A stretch of DNA of 64,000 nucleotides from Pirellulaceae bacterium (GTDB lineage: Bacteria > Planctomycetota > Planctomycetia > Pirellulales > Pirellulaceae): positions 1,054,001-1,118,000 of the forward strand of contig JAHBXT010000002.1 of the NCBI GenBank assembly GCA_019636385.1. Direction: 5' to 3'. The position numbers and the translations under genes were made by a program. Shown in pieces: positions 29,735-39,324 of the stretch (position 1 is its first letter; each line of letters starts with the position of its first letter). The notes beneath the pieces are model-generated. The model was not told the DNA's origin and made no database searches. It saw only the letters and a list, made by a program, of their open reading frames with translations.

Positions 29735-30853
29735 TCAACTACGCCGCAGGCCCAATCGATAGCTGCCGAGACTGGTTAGATTGGCGGCCTCGATCATCAC
29801 GATGAACTCGCCCTTGATGCTGGACGTAAAGTTGTATGTTCTGGCGCTGGATGTTAAACCTTCCAGAACCAGCCTTCCACCTGGCTCGAAAACGCGAATC
29901 TTGGCATTGAGACCAGCCAGTGGTGCAAGGTCTAGGTGAAACCGCTGACCGGAATTGGCTAAAAACCTGTGCTGATCAGCTTGAACCGAACCGGTCAATT
30001 GACCGTTATTGAAGCCGCCAACTGACAGCGCTTTGGCGTCTGCACTCGGCGACGATAGGGATTCGACGCCAACGCGGTAGCTACCGGTCGAGGTCAGATT
30101 GGTCGCCTGAATCTGGACAATGTACTCGCCAGCGGCTGTGGCCGTGAAATTGCGGGCTGCAGCTGACTTAGTTGTGGCCTCAAGCAGCATACGTCCTCCC
30201 GGAGCATAGACTCGCATGGTAGCGTCCAGGCCAGACTGAGTAGCCAGTGCAACTTGAAATACCTGGCCGGCGCGAGCTGCCACCTTGAATTGATCGACCT
30301 GCACCGACCCGGACAGCTGGCCATTGGCGATACTGCCGATAGGCAATGCCTTGGCATCAGCACTTGGCCGAGAGAGAGACTCCAAGCCTAATCGGTAAGT
30401 TCCAACACTCCTGTGATTGACTCCTTGAATTTCAACAATGTAAGTACCGGCAGTACCAGCTGAAAAATTGCGAGCGAACGTCTGGGTGGAAGCGGCGCTA
30501 ACAATCACCCTGCCAATCGAGTCCAGTACTCGAAGCTGAGCATTCAAATTCCCGTTAGGAGCTATCGCGACCTGAAATAGCTGGCCTGCGCTTGCCTGAA
30601 CGGTAAAACGGTCAACTTCGCCGACGCGAGAGATAGAGTCATTCCGAACGTTGCCGGTAACCAACGCGACGCTTGATTGCTGAGCAAATACGGCTGGTTG
30701 CTCACCTTCGGCTACCAATGCCGAGACGCTCGGCAGGCTTAAATGCAGTCCATAGCCGTCCATTAATTCTCGGCGCTCCAGGCTTTCCACGCGGAGAGTT
30801 CGACTGCGATGTGAGATACGACGTTCTTTGTCAGGTATTGTTGAGAAAAACAT
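29735..30853 (-). CDS. Secreted protein with three PPC-type repeats and LEPR-like export motif
   Basis: AAGGA lies 8-9 bases before the ATG. Residues ~18-32 (RSRTLRVESLERRELMDG) match the LEPR/xLL N-terminal motif that marks many exported planctomycete proteins. Three homologous ~95-residue beta-sandwich units follow (about 68-160, 170-268, 276-370). Each has the order DRF/QFKV, AGQ.FQVAL, L.A..RV...GR.., AR.F.A..AGEYIVQI.A.N..S.GSYR.G.ESLS. This is the pre-peptidase C-terminal (PPC) pattern, usually an accessory domain on secreted proteases. No protease domain is present, so it is probably a binding or surface protein. Confidence 0.8.
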   Translation of the reverse strand: MFFSTIPDKERRISHRSRTLRVESLERRELMDGYGLHLSLPSVSALVAEGEQPAVFAQQSSVALVTGNVRNDSISRVGEVDRFTVQASAGQLFQVAIAPNGNLNAQLRVLDSIGRVIVSAASTQTFARNFSAGTAGTYIVEIQGVNHRSVGTYRLGLESLSRPSADAKALPIGSIANGQLSGSVQVDQFKVAARAGQVFQVALATQSGLDATMRVYAPGGRMLLEATTKSAAARNFTATAAGEYIVQIQATNLTSTGSYRVGVESLSSPSADAKALSVGGFNNGQLTGSVQADQHRFLANSGQRFHLDLAPLAGLNAKIRVFEPGGRLVLEGLTSSARTYNFTSSIKGEFIVMIEAANLTSLGSYRLGLRRS

Positions 30854-31356
30854 TGGTGCATCCTTTTGGTGATTTGGGTAGGGAAATTAGATCGGAATGG
30901 CAATTGACGGCTCCCGACGCCCAATCTCTGATTCAGCAAAGCGGGAACCGGCCGGCCTTCATCCAATGAAACGCCTATCCAACTGATATCTTCCCAAGTA
31001 TTCCAGAAAATTTCGGAATCCAACGGAAATTCCCCCTTTAGAAATACGAGTGCGGACGTTCAATCAGATACTGTCGTTATCGTGGCCAGCGTACTGTTGT
31101 TGCTGCGTTTCTTGCCAGAATACCCAGCCTGGCAACGTACGCTCTCAACGAAGGCGACTAGAGATTGGCTGAGCACGAGACTGATCGTTCCTGATAGCGC
31201 ATGCTCATTCAATATTTTTCTGATTTGATGGGAAGATTCGGTAACACCCGCAGTTATCCCTAGTGAACGCCGGATGCAGCCAGGACGTTCAAATGTGTTA
31301 CCGGCTGTGACAACCTAATAGCGGAATCCAGTGATTCCCGGGAGAACAGTGAAATC
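30854..31356. other. Divergent intergenic region
   Basis: About 500 bases between two divergently oriented genes (PPC protein on -, coiled-coil protein on +). It must carry both promoters, but no convincing -35/-10 pair was found. No gene is seen. Confidence 0.5.
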
Positions 31357-32136
31357 ATGGTTACGAGAGTTCTTGGAGTCGCGGCCCTGTTGGTCGGTTT
31401 GACGATGGTAGGCAAAATGACTGGGCTCGACGATTATCCAACCGTCGTCTACCGGCAAGCTGCCCAGTGGCTGAGCGGTCAGGTGCCTCCGGAGGTCGAG
31501 ATCGAGCGGCTGGGGCTGTACATTGAACGGCTCGATACTGAATTGGCAGATAGCCAGCGTACGCGAGCCGAATCTGGTTTACAGCTTTCCAAGGCGCGCA
31601 AGAATCTGGCTAATGTCTCTGCCAGCGTCGAGTCGATGCGGGGAGCACTTTGCGATACCCGCAATCGACTGAAGGACCAGTTATCTTCGACCTGCAGCTC
31701 CCAGGGGGATGCCGATCTGACTCGAACCTTGAAGAAGCGCATGGAGCAGTACAAGCTGAAGCAGTCAGAAGTTGAACGTCTGTCAGTAGTGGTAGCCAGA
31801 CTGGAGAAGAATCACCAGGAACTGGATGAAAGCATCCAGCAGCGCCAATCTGAGCGTGATCTGCTGGCGATTCGCCTGCAGGCCATTCGCTCTGAAATGA
31901 ATGTACTGGCACTGGTCAGTGGCGGTAAAGGCAAGCTGCCCAGTCGCGATAATTTGGTCAAAGGCAAGGCGATTGCCGAAAAGATCGAGGATATTCTGAC
32001 TATCGAACGCGCAGTTGTCGGCCTGGAGGATCAGATAGCCCAGCAAGCCAGTTCTGCTCCAGTAGATGCGCTGGAGGTAGTCCGCCAAGCCGACAGTCTG
32101 CTCGGCAGCCAGCCGGTTCACATGAGCCAGAACTAG
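31357..32136 (+). CDS. Membrane-anchored or exported coiled-coil protein
   Basis: 259 residues. An N-terminal hydrophobic segment (VLGVAALLVGLTMVG) is a signal peptide or anchor. Residues ~45-230 are rich in charged heptads (ERLGLYIERLDTELADSQ, LKKRMEQYKLKQSEVERLSVVVARLEKN) and should form a long coiled coil. No enzymatic motif is visible. Proteins of this layout are known in planctomycetes without an assigned function. It converges on the LPP20/FlgT-like gene, with a weak 6-bp hairpin (32191-32209) between them. Confidence 0.7.
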   Translation: MVTRVLGVAALLVGLTMVGKMTGLDDYPTVVYRQAAQWLSGQVPPEVEIERLGLYIERLDTELADSQRTRAESGLQLSKARKNLANVSASVESMRGALCDTRNRLKDQLSSTCSSQGDADLTRTLKKRMEQYKLKQSEVERLSVVVARLEKNHQELDESIQQRQSERDLLAIRLQAIRSEMNVLALVSGGKGKLPSRDNLVKGKAIAEKIEDILTIERAVVGLEDQIAQQASSAPVDALEVVRQADSLLGSQPVHMSQN

Positions 32137-32226
32137 CGAGACCATCACTAGTTTCAACAACCACCGGGACATCCCCTAATTATGCGCTGGTCGTGGGTTC
32201 GAACCACGAACCGCCCGAGCACAAAA

Positions 32227-33762
32227 TTACTCTGGTGATTGTTCGAGATACTTATGCAAGAAGACTTGATCTTCTTCAGATAGGTCGGCTCGCAGAATTA
32301 CTGAAGATGTGTGAGTATTTTCGACATAGATTAATAGCTTACGTCCATCTACGCTCAAATTTACTACTTGCCCGTCAAGTACATCACCCTTTGAAAGTTT
32401 CCAACGCCGGCGATGTTGATAGGGTAAAATCTCATGGCTCCAGGTTAACGTGACCTTGTCACTCCATGGAATGATCGGATCAAATGGTCGACGTCCGCCA
32501 CGCATGAAACTATCAGACGACTTGAATGGACTTGCAGAATCTGTTTCCTCGATCTTGATGGCAAAGTACACACGCTCCCGATGTTTTAGCGACAACCTTG
32601 GATGAGGCCCTTGCAAATGAAATAATTCGAACGGAGCCATTGCGGTTGCATGAGGCCCTCCGAGAGCCTGCGCAGCAGAAAAATTTTCTCGAGCAATCTT
32701 GTCCTGCCCATAAAGCGAAACTAGGAGCGTCGATACATTTATCTCTTCGCGCTGTGCACGATTGTTTCTTCGATAAAATCGGTCCCTGGCGAGTTGCGTT
32801 GCTTTCGTCCAAATCTCGTCCTCTATCCAGTGCATTCTCCATTCCGTCTGCCAAGGCTTACCCTGGCTGCCGGGTTGAATTGCAACCATCAATCCAACCA
32901 AAAAATTCCCTTCATCCTTTCCGACATTTCCAGGGTAGGATCTGTGAAAAGCGGAACCGGCGGGCAATTTCAGTCTGAGTCTTTGAAGAGATCCCAAAAT
33001 ATCGAATTCATCAGAAAGTTTGCCTGACAACTCAATATCAACATCATGCCGAAAGCTTTCAGTTTCGCTACGCGAGGCAATTTTTGATTGAGTCATGCAT
33101 TCATCAAGCCACTTATTAGTACGAATAATCTCAGGCCAGTCATATTGGTATTCGAAGTCGACGCGAACAATAAAATCATAATGCGCGCGACTCTGCTGTT
33201 GGCTTACTTCCTGCTCTACAACACTAATAATGCCTGCCCGCAGGTAGACTTTAGGGTCTGGTATGTCTTCGAGAAATTTTGCTAGCAACTGACTGGCGTT
33301 TTCCATCCGTTCTCGATTGGCACGAATCCGGTTGGCAGGTGCGGATAAATCAACTTGGACGGCGGTAACCCCAGGTTTCAAAGCGATCTGCTTGGCCTGC
33401 AAATCCTGAATCAGTTTTCCGCGGCGAATGTGAGCAAGGACGACGACCTCAAAGAGATTGCCGACCTTCTTCAGGTCGTGCTGTTGATACCGTTCAATAA
33501 ATCCATTGCTGAACGTAGCGATTTCTTCAACGTAGCTACCATCAATTTTTATCTCCTCTTTGGCTTGAACGTAAACGCCGATCGCCTGTTCAACAGCCAA
33601 TTTCAGAGCATTCTTTCTGGCACTTTCCTCGTCACGCCCTAACCCCCTTGCATACTCTATGATTAGATCACTACTGGCTTCGTTGTCTTGGAGTCCGTAC
33701 GCTGCTTCAGGCGAAACCACCAACTGCAACACGACAATTGCAGTAATAATTTTGCTTATCAT
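32227..33762 (-). CDS. Exported LPP20/FlgT-like protein
   Basis: The start chosen is ATG 33762 (MISKIITAIVVLQLVVSPEAAYG), which has AAGGA 10 bases upstream and gives a clean signal peptide. An upstream in-frame ATG lacks both. Residues ~30-150 (YARGLGRDEESARKNALKLAVEQAIGVYV, then a long helix and FEVVVLAHI) have the pattern of the LPP20/FlgT N-terminal domain found in secreted and flagellar accessory proteins. The remaining ~360 residues are not recognised; their end is beta-rich. It starts 70 bases after the caspase gene that precedes it in transcription order and probably shares its transcript. Confidence 0.65.
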   Translation of the reverse strand: MISKIITAIVVLQLVVSPEAAYGLQDNEASSDLIIEYARGLGRDEESARKNALKLAVEQAIGVYVQAKEEIKIDGSYVEEIATFSNGFIERYQQHDLKKVGNLFEVVVLAHIRRGKLIQDLQAKQIALKPGVTAVQVDLSAPANRIRANRERMENASQLLAKFLEDIPDPKVYLRAGIISVVEQEVSQQQSRAHYDFIVRVDFEYQYDWPEIIRTNKWLDECMTQSKIASRSETESFRHDVDIELSGKLSDEFDILGSLQRLRLKLPAGSAFHRSYPGNVGKDEGNFLVGLMVAIQPGSQGKPWQTEWRMHWIEDEIWTKATQLARDRFYRRNNRAQREEINVSTLLVSLYGQDKIARENFSAAQALGGPHATAMAPFELFHLQGPHPRLSLKHRERVYFAIKIEETDSASPFKSSDSFMRGGRRPFDPIIPWSDKVTLTWSHEILPYQHRRRWKLSKGDVLDGQVVNLSVDGRKLLIYVENTHTSSVILRADLSEEDQVFLHKYLEQSPE

Positions 33763-33832
33763 GATCTTTTTTCCTTTGTGGGTAAATCGTTTGATCCGAA
33801 AAAACTCGAATACGAAAAGCACAGGGCTTGCA

Positions 33833-35242
33833 TCACTCTACCGCGATATGGTCAGCATAGAGCACCCAAATCCTCTTTCCGTCGCTCGATGTCCAACTAC
33901 CCACCGCAGGAAGCGAGCGAACTTTGGCTTCTACTGACGAGATGATAGACTCACTAACTCGATCATCTTTAATCTCTTCACGTATCTTGATATTCACGTC
34001 ATTTTGAGACTTCGTTCTAGCAGCGTTGGCGCGCAAGCGACACTTCTTTTGCGCAGTGAGGTCATCGCTGTTCTCGATCAAGGCGCTGCCTATAGCAATT
34101 GCCATGCGTTTCTTTTCAATCACTACCACATTAAAATATGAATCAATTTCCAGTAATGCTGTGTTCTCTTGAAGCCAGCTTTTGATTGGCTCAGGAAGTG
34201 AGGCAATTTTCGAATCCACGACAGTTACCTTACGCGAATCACCGCGATTATCTGCCTCCTTTTTTGCGGTCTGTGTATTTAACATCAACTGGGTATCAGC
34301 CGCTGGTGTCAATTCCGCTGATGAATTCATCAGCAGGTCAATCGAATCTAGAGATATCGGAGTTGGATTCTGCTGGTTGCTGGTCAGTTGCTGTACGCGT
34401 CGCTTGACGCGGTCGGCCAAGGTGCCAGACGTGACCGGGTCGCTGGAACTGGCCATTTGGCTCATCACCTCCAATAGCGACTTGGTAAAGGCACCGTGTT
34501 GCCAGTCGTCGCGTTCCAGCGCCTGTTCGCCGGGCCGACAGCCGAACAGCATGGCGGTTTGCGATGGCAGACGATCGGTACTGAAGTTGGCGCCCAGGCC
34601 CAAATTGCGGCCTCGAGGCCGGTTGGGCATCTCGCGGCAGCAGTCGGCGATCAGCAGCCGCGAGCCAGCTTTGGCCAGCCCCAGGGCGCTGACCACTTCG
34701 GACATCTTGACCAGACTGTCAGGTATTGGCTCCAGTTGCGGCTTGCCCCTTCCGCCAAATTGCTTTTGCCCGTCTGCATTGACGACCTGTCGAACACCGG
34801 TGTCGAAGGGACAAAAGCAGCCTTGAATCTGTTTGCCTTTCTTGTCCGGCAGCGGGAACTCCATTTCGACACCGTGCCCAAACAGGCCCACCACACACAC
34901 ACCGGCTGCATTGCCTTTGGCGGTTAGGCCTTCTAGTCTCGTGATCACGGCCTCGCGCGTTGCTTGTTCACCCAGCAGGTATTCGACTTCGTAGTCATGC
35001 TGCTCCAGCAGCTTACCGAGTGCCCGTGCATCGTCTTCGGGAAACTTCAGCGGTCGATCACCGTTCATGACTGCATGGTCGTAGGTCGTTACCCCAATCA
35101 TTAGCGCATACTTTTGGGCCTGCTGCTGCGCCATGGCGGTGCCTGGCCATGCGATCACTGCCAACGTGAACAGCAGCCAGCCGGCACCAGTCATCGGATT
35201 CGCAGAAGGTGTTGGTTCGCGGAACTGTTGAGAAGTTTTCAT
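33833..35242 (-). CDS. Secreted caspase-like (peptidase C14) protein with LPP20-like tail
   Basis: GAGGT lies 5 bases before the ATG. A signal sequence ending TAMAQQ (residue ~40) is followed by a caspase p20-like domain. The catalytic dyad is visible as H123 (GLFGHGVE) and the Cys of LIADCCRE (C202). The family Asp-rich opening LKFPEDDARALGKLL is also present. The C-terminal ~130 residues (AQKKCRLRANAARTKS..., SVEAKVRSLP, WVLYADHIAVE) look like an LPP20-type domain, as in the next gene. The predicted location is periplasmic or extracellular. Bacterial orthocaspases usually cleave after basic residues; the target here is unknown. Confidence 0.85.
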   Translation of the reverse strand: MKTSQQFREPTPSANPMTGAGWLLFTLAVIAWPGTAMAQQQAQKYALMIGVTTYDHAVMNGDRPLKFPEDDARALGKLLEQHDYEVEYLLGEQATREAVITRLEGLTAKGNAAGVCVVGLFGHGVEMEFPLPDKKGKQIQGCFCPFDTGVRQVVNADGQKQFGGRGKPQLEPIPDSLVKMSEVVSALGLAKAGSRLLIADCCREMPNRPRGRNLGLGANFSTDRLPSQTAMLFGCRPGEQALERDDWQHGAFTKSLLEVMSQMASSSDPVTSGTLADRVKRRVQQLTSNQQNPTPISLDSIDLLMNSSAELTPAADTQLMLNTQTAKKEADNRGDSRKVTVVDSKIASLPEPIKSWLQENTALLEIDSYFNVVVIEKKRMAIAIGSALIENSDDLTAQKKCRLRANAARTKSQNDVNIKIREEIKDDRVSESIISSVEAKVRSLPAVGSWTSSDGKRIWVLYADHIAVE

Positions 35243-35589
35243 GGTTTACCTCGGCAATGCAGCTGGTTTGTCACACACAGGCATAAAGCCACACAGCAGA
35301 CAGGTCATGAATTCTACCCGCTCTTCCTCTGCATCTCTGAGTCTTTGAGTGAGTGAAGGTTCTAGTCATTTTGCCCAAATAATTGTGCCAACTTCGTTAG
35401 ATTTTCCAGCAGCTTCAGAGAGGCCAACAGACTATGGACTGAGGTATGCGATGTTTGCGATTTTCCTGGATCGATGCAATCTAATGGACCTGTTTTCGGC
35501 TTATTTCGAGTCCTATTCAAACAACTTCATAAAATCGGCTGGCTTCTTTGAATCTGCTGGAATTCTCCGAGCCGCGCCCGCCACCTTAA
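35243..35589. other. Intergenic, with half of a dispersed repeat
   Basis: The segment near 35325-35350 (CTCTTCCTCTGCATCTCTGAGTC) resembles one arm of the CACAGAGGC-type palindrome seen at 47761-47872. The segment 35550-35575, just after the FGE-like stop, resembles sequence at 43748-43775 downstream of the group II intron. No gene is seen. Confidence 0.45.
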
Positions 35590-37194
35590 TTACTGGCTGC
35601 TGACAAAAACTAGGCGGAAGCCCAGATCGAAGTCCCGGTTCTCCGGCGAGTACCCGTACCGGCTGGCCGATCGGCAGGTCCCGGCCGTGCTGTACCAGCA
35701 GCCGCCACGGAAGACCCGTGCCGAGCCGTCTCCTGGTCCCTCAGGATCGCTAGTGGCCCCCTTGGGGTAATCACCAAACCAATCACTACACCACTCCCAT
35801 ACATTGCCGTGCATATCATACAGCCCCCATGCATTGGGTGCTTTTTGGCCCACTAATTGTGCATCATCGCTGTTGTCGCGGAACCAGGCAAAGTCCCCTA
35901 GCATATGACCGTCATCGCCAAAGCTGTATCGTGAACTTAGCCCGGCCCGACAAGCGTATTCCCATTCCGCTTGCGTTGGCAACCGATACTGTCTGCCTTC
36001 GCTTTGGCTCAATCGCTGGCAATACGTCACCGCTTCGTACCAGCTCACATACGTCGCCGGGTAGTTGGCTCCTTCCTTAACATGACTCTTGCCCTGCCAC
36101 GGTGCGGTCCCCATCACCGCCAGCCACTCACCCTGAGTCACCTCCGTTTCCCCCATGTAGAACGACCGCGTTATCGTCACACTATGCTGCGGCTTCTCAT
36201 TGGAGCCGGCATCAGCATCTAGGTCCGGAGAGCCCATCAAAAAAATGCCGGCATCGATTTTAACTAGGCGCTGGCCAATATTATTCACAACAAACCTGCC
36301 CATCGCAGGCAGCACAGCACCCAAGACTACACGCAAACCGACTAATGTTTGACTATCTCGTGAGTATTGACCGCGCCAGCCTGAACGGCACAGTGTTTCT
36401 TTGCTCTGGAATGATCCACCGCGTGCAACCAGTTGAAGTGAAGCCAACTTCACGGGACCGATAGGGTCGCTCACCAAATCTTCAGAGTAATCACCGTAAT
36501 AGTCATGACACCATTCGGCGACGTTGCCATGCATGTCGTGCAGCCCCCAAGGATTGGCTTGCTTCTGAGCTACCTGCATCGGCTTCGATCCGCGACTATT
36601 GCCTATGTACCAGGCGTGATCGCCTAGCTTCGATGCGTCATCGCCGAAGCTGTAGGCTGTCGATGTTCCGGCCCGGCAGGCGTACTCCCATTCGGCTTCG
36701 GTTGGCAAGCGGTAATTTCGCCCTTCTTTCTTCTCCTCGGGCAACTGCCCTAAGCGTCTGCAGAACTCGACGGCTTGCATCCACGAGACATTCGTCACTG
36801 GCAACTGGCTGTCGAGTTTCGGATTCTTGATCTGGCGTTCCTCCTTCTTTACCAGCCGATTTGTCTCCGGATCGCGAACTTCTACCACTTCAGTCCGGAA
36901 GGCTTCTTCCATGACAGTGGCCCACTGATGTTCGGTCACCTCGGTTGTGCCCATGTGGAACGCCTGAGTCAAATCCACCTTGTGGAGGACTTCGTCTTCC
37001 TGCGAGCCACGCTCTGAGGCTGGTGATCCCATCGTGAATCGGCCGGCAGGAATCAGTACCAGCTCCATCCCGATGCTGTTGGTGATCTTCTGGGGCTGAC
37101 TGGATACCGCATCTTGGGCGCGGAGATTCGCATTGCCAGAAGCCGTCATCAGGGCTAAACCGATTATGCCGCAAAACTCGATTCTCTTTTTCAC
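35590..37194 (-). CDS. Secreted protein with two FGE-like domains
   Basis: A GTG start (37194) is supported by TAGGAG 8 bases upstream. A signal peptide (MKKRIEFCGIIGLALMTASG) leads into two FGE-sulfatase-fold domains (about 40-300 and 305-534). Both contain RLPT(E/Q)AEWEYACRAG and MHGNV.EWC. After RGG the first domain has SFQSKETLC and the second CWYSTAGTC, so neither shows the close Cys pair of true FGEs. The second domain is paralogous to that of the caspase-FGE gene at 45905, and their last ~35 codons differ in an unusual way (see findings). The gene lies between two caspase genes on the same strand. Confidence 0.85.
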   Translation of the reverse strand: MKKRIEFCGIIGLALMTASGNANLRAQDAVSSQPQKITNSIGMELVLIPAGRFTMGSPASERGSQEDEVLHKVDLTQAFHMGTTEVTEHQWATVMEEAFRTEVVEVRDPETNRLVKKEERQIKNPKLDSQLPVTNVSWMQAVEFCRRLGQLPEEKKEGRNYRLPTEAEWEYACRAGTSTAYSFGDDASKLGDHAWYIGNSRGSKPMQVAQKQANPWGLHDMHGNVAEWCHDYYGDYSEDLVSDPIGPVKLASLQLVARGGSFQSKETLCRSGWRGQYSRDSQTLVGLRVVLGAVLPAMGRFVVNNIGQRLVKIDAGIFLMGSPDLDADAGSNEKPQHSVTITRSFYMGETEVTQGEWLAVMGTAPWQGKSHVKEGANYPATYVSWYEAVTYCQRLSQSEGRQYRLPTQAEWEYACRAGLSSRYSFGDDGHMLGDFAWFRDNSDDAQLVGQKAPNAWGLYDMHGNVWEWCSDWFGDYPKGATSDPEGPGDGSARVFRGGCWYSTAGTCRSASRYGYSPENRDFDLGFRLVFVSSQ

Positions 37195-37404
37195 CGTGCA
37201 AACTCCTAGGAAACGGTGTGTTACGCAAGTCAGTTGATAGGCAGTTCAAATGCGGACTGGTATTACAGGCGTCTTGCTGTTGGAACATACCATTCTTAGC
37301 GACTTGCTTCACACACCCTACACCAACTGCGTCAACTTGATTTGGCTGAATTGTTACTGATACCAATACTATTCTGGACTGGCTGCAGCAGGTTGCTCGA
37401 TGCA

Positions 37405-39120
37405 CTACTGTTGCTCCATCACTACACGGAATCCAACAAACGGGAAGCTGGATTGTGGTGGATAGCTCATTCGGGCTGCCGATCGTAGATACTTGGCGTC
37501 TTCGCGGAATGACCCACCCCGCATGACTCGTTCGCTGCCACTGGTCGGCCCCGTTGGATCAGTCGCTGGGCTGGGCGATATCTTGGCTTCGTACCAGTCG
37601 GCACACCACTCGTAGACGTTGCCGTGCATGTCGTAGATTCCCCAGGCATTGGGCTGCTTCTGCTTCACTGGCAGCGACTGCGATCCGGCAGCATTTGCCT
37701 TGAACCATGCATACTGCACTAATTGTTGAGCATCGTCTCCAAAGTGAAAGCGGGACTCTTGGCCAGCTCGACAGGCGTATTCCCATTCGGCTTCGGTCGG
37801 CAGTCGATAGACTCGGCCAGCGGCTTTTTCTGCTGGCAAGGCCGACAGGGCTTCGCAAAAACGGACTGCATCGTTCCAGCTTACACTGTCCACAGGATGC
37901 TGAGGCTGCCTAACAATACTGGGGTTGTTTTGCATGACCGCTTGATACTGAGCCTGAGTGACTTCGGTGGTACTGATATGGAACGCACGGGAAATTGTCA
38001 CTACGTGACGCACTTCGTCCGAAAATCGCCCCTCCTGATCGTTGGCTGATCCCATCCAGAAAGTGCCCGGAGAAATCGGCACCAATTGCATATCAACCTG
38101 ATTGCGTACGGTCGAGATTTCAGTAGTAGGCTCTTTCAATGTGGGTGACTGAGCAGAAGAACGCATTTCAGGCGCAGGCCTCTTGACTGCCGCGACCCGA
38201 TTGACCATCCCTAAGTCAATAACGCCTCCGCTGAAGAGGCTGTTGACAGTTTGTTTTACGCCTTTAGGCTGGACCAGAGACTGTACGCCCCGGTATACCG
38301 AGACGGACAACTCGTTGGCGGTGGGATTTTCAGAACTCTTAAAGGCCTTGAGAAACGCAGCCGTGAAGGCACCGTGACCAAAGTCATCTAGCTCGTATGC
38401 CTGCTCTCCCTCGCTGCACGCAAACATGGCAGCCGAATTACGAGGCAGGTCTTCCAGTTTTAAGTCGCTACCAAAGGCTCGACCAACCACGCCTCCTCGA
38501 GCGCGATTCGGGTCTTCGCGGCAACAATCGGCCAGCAGCAGTTTGTGCTTGGCATCGGACAATGCCATGGCAGCCAGCATCTCCCGCATCGGCACCATGG
38601 TTTCGGGTGAAGGTTCCAGAAGCGGTTTATTACCGTCATATAGCTTCTGACCATCAGCATTAACCACTTGCCTGACGTTGGTATCGAATGGGCAAAAATA
38701 GGCGTCGGGGCCATACTGGACTCCGTGGCCAAAGAATCCCAGGATCAAATGGCCGCCCACTCCCTCTTTCTTGGCGATCTCACGTAACGCTTTCAAGACC
38801 TCTGGGCCCGTCGCATCACGGCCTAGCAGCAAGGTAACTTCATAACCGGTCCCATCAGCTCGCTCCAGCGCTTGCTTGATGGCTAGCGCATCCGCCTCGG
38901 GATATTTCAGCGTCCGTAATTTGTCTGGGCGTTGATACTCGCCGACGGCCACTAGCAGCGCGTGTTTTTGCTGGGCGGTGGCGATTGTCGGCATTAGAGC
39001 TAGTCCCAGCAGCAGAGCCCGCATTGCCCACAAGAACCGCATTATGGTCCATGAACCGTAGTGCGGATAGCAAGCAGGTCTTACCGGACAGTGGTATAAA
39101 AAGAATCTCGGGGGCTGCAT
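37405..39120 (-). CDS. Secreted caspase-FGE-like fusion protein
   Basis: AAGGAG lies 6 bases before ATG 39120, which adds 26 residues before the more typical signal peptide beginning at M27 (MRFLWAMRALLLGLALM, ATG 39042, no ribosome site). The caspase domain (~50-320) has H132 in LGFFGHGVQ and C199/C200 in LLADCCRED. The FGE-like domain (~345-571) has RLPTEAEWEYACRAG and MHGNVYEWCADW. After RGGSF there is no cysteine at all (REDAKYLRSAAR), so FGE chemistry is excluded. A plausible role is a substrate- or ligand-binding module guiding the caspase. It is followed 210 bases later by the double-FGE gene. Confidence 0.88.
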   Translation of the reverse strand: MQPPRFFLYHCPVRPACYPHYGSWTIMRFLWAMRALLLGLALMPTIATAQQKHALLVAVGEYQRPDKLRTLKYPEADALAIKQALERADGTGYEVTLLLGRDATGPEVLKALREIAKKEGVGGHLILGFFGHGVQYGPDAYFCPFDTNVRQVVNADGQKLYDGNKPLLEPSPETMVPMREMLAAMALSDAKHKLLLADCCREDPNRARGGVVGRAFGSDLKLEDLPRNSAAMFACSEGEQAYELDDFGHGAFTAAFLKAFKSSENPTANELSVSVYRGVQSLVQPKGVKQTVNSLFSGGVIDLGMVNRVAAVKRPAPEMRSSAQSPTLKEPTTEISTVRNQVDMQLVPISPGTFWMGSANDQEGRFSDEVRHVVTISRAFHISTTEVTQAQYQAVMQNNPSIVRQPQHPVDSVSWNDAVRFCEALSALPAEKAAGRVYRLPTEAEWEYACRAGQESRFHFGDDAQQLVQYAWFKANAAGSQSLPVKQKQPNAWGIYDMHGNVYEWCADWYEAKISPSPATDPTGPTSGSERVMRGGSFREDAKYLRSAARMSYPPQSSFPFVGFRVVMEQQ

Positions 39121-39324
39121 GGGTTACTCCTTGGATTCGGCTGCAAGAATCCTGGCAAGTGACATGGTTCACTAGCAGATTATAGTGCAAGCTGAAAAAG
39201 GTGAGATTGGCATTAATAAGATGCCCAGGCATTGCAAATCCATTGGTGACTTTGGGTAGCTGGTGCGGGGCGTTCCGAGCCGGGATACCAGGATTCGGCG
39301 TTTCGCGCGTCTTCTAACCTGTCT

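Noticed and set aside
32191..32209. T-arm-like sequence GTGGGTTCGAACCAC as a tRNA remnant
   Set aside because: No acceptor or anticodon arm. The stem is not consistent with a T-arm, and it fits a small hairpin between convergent genes.
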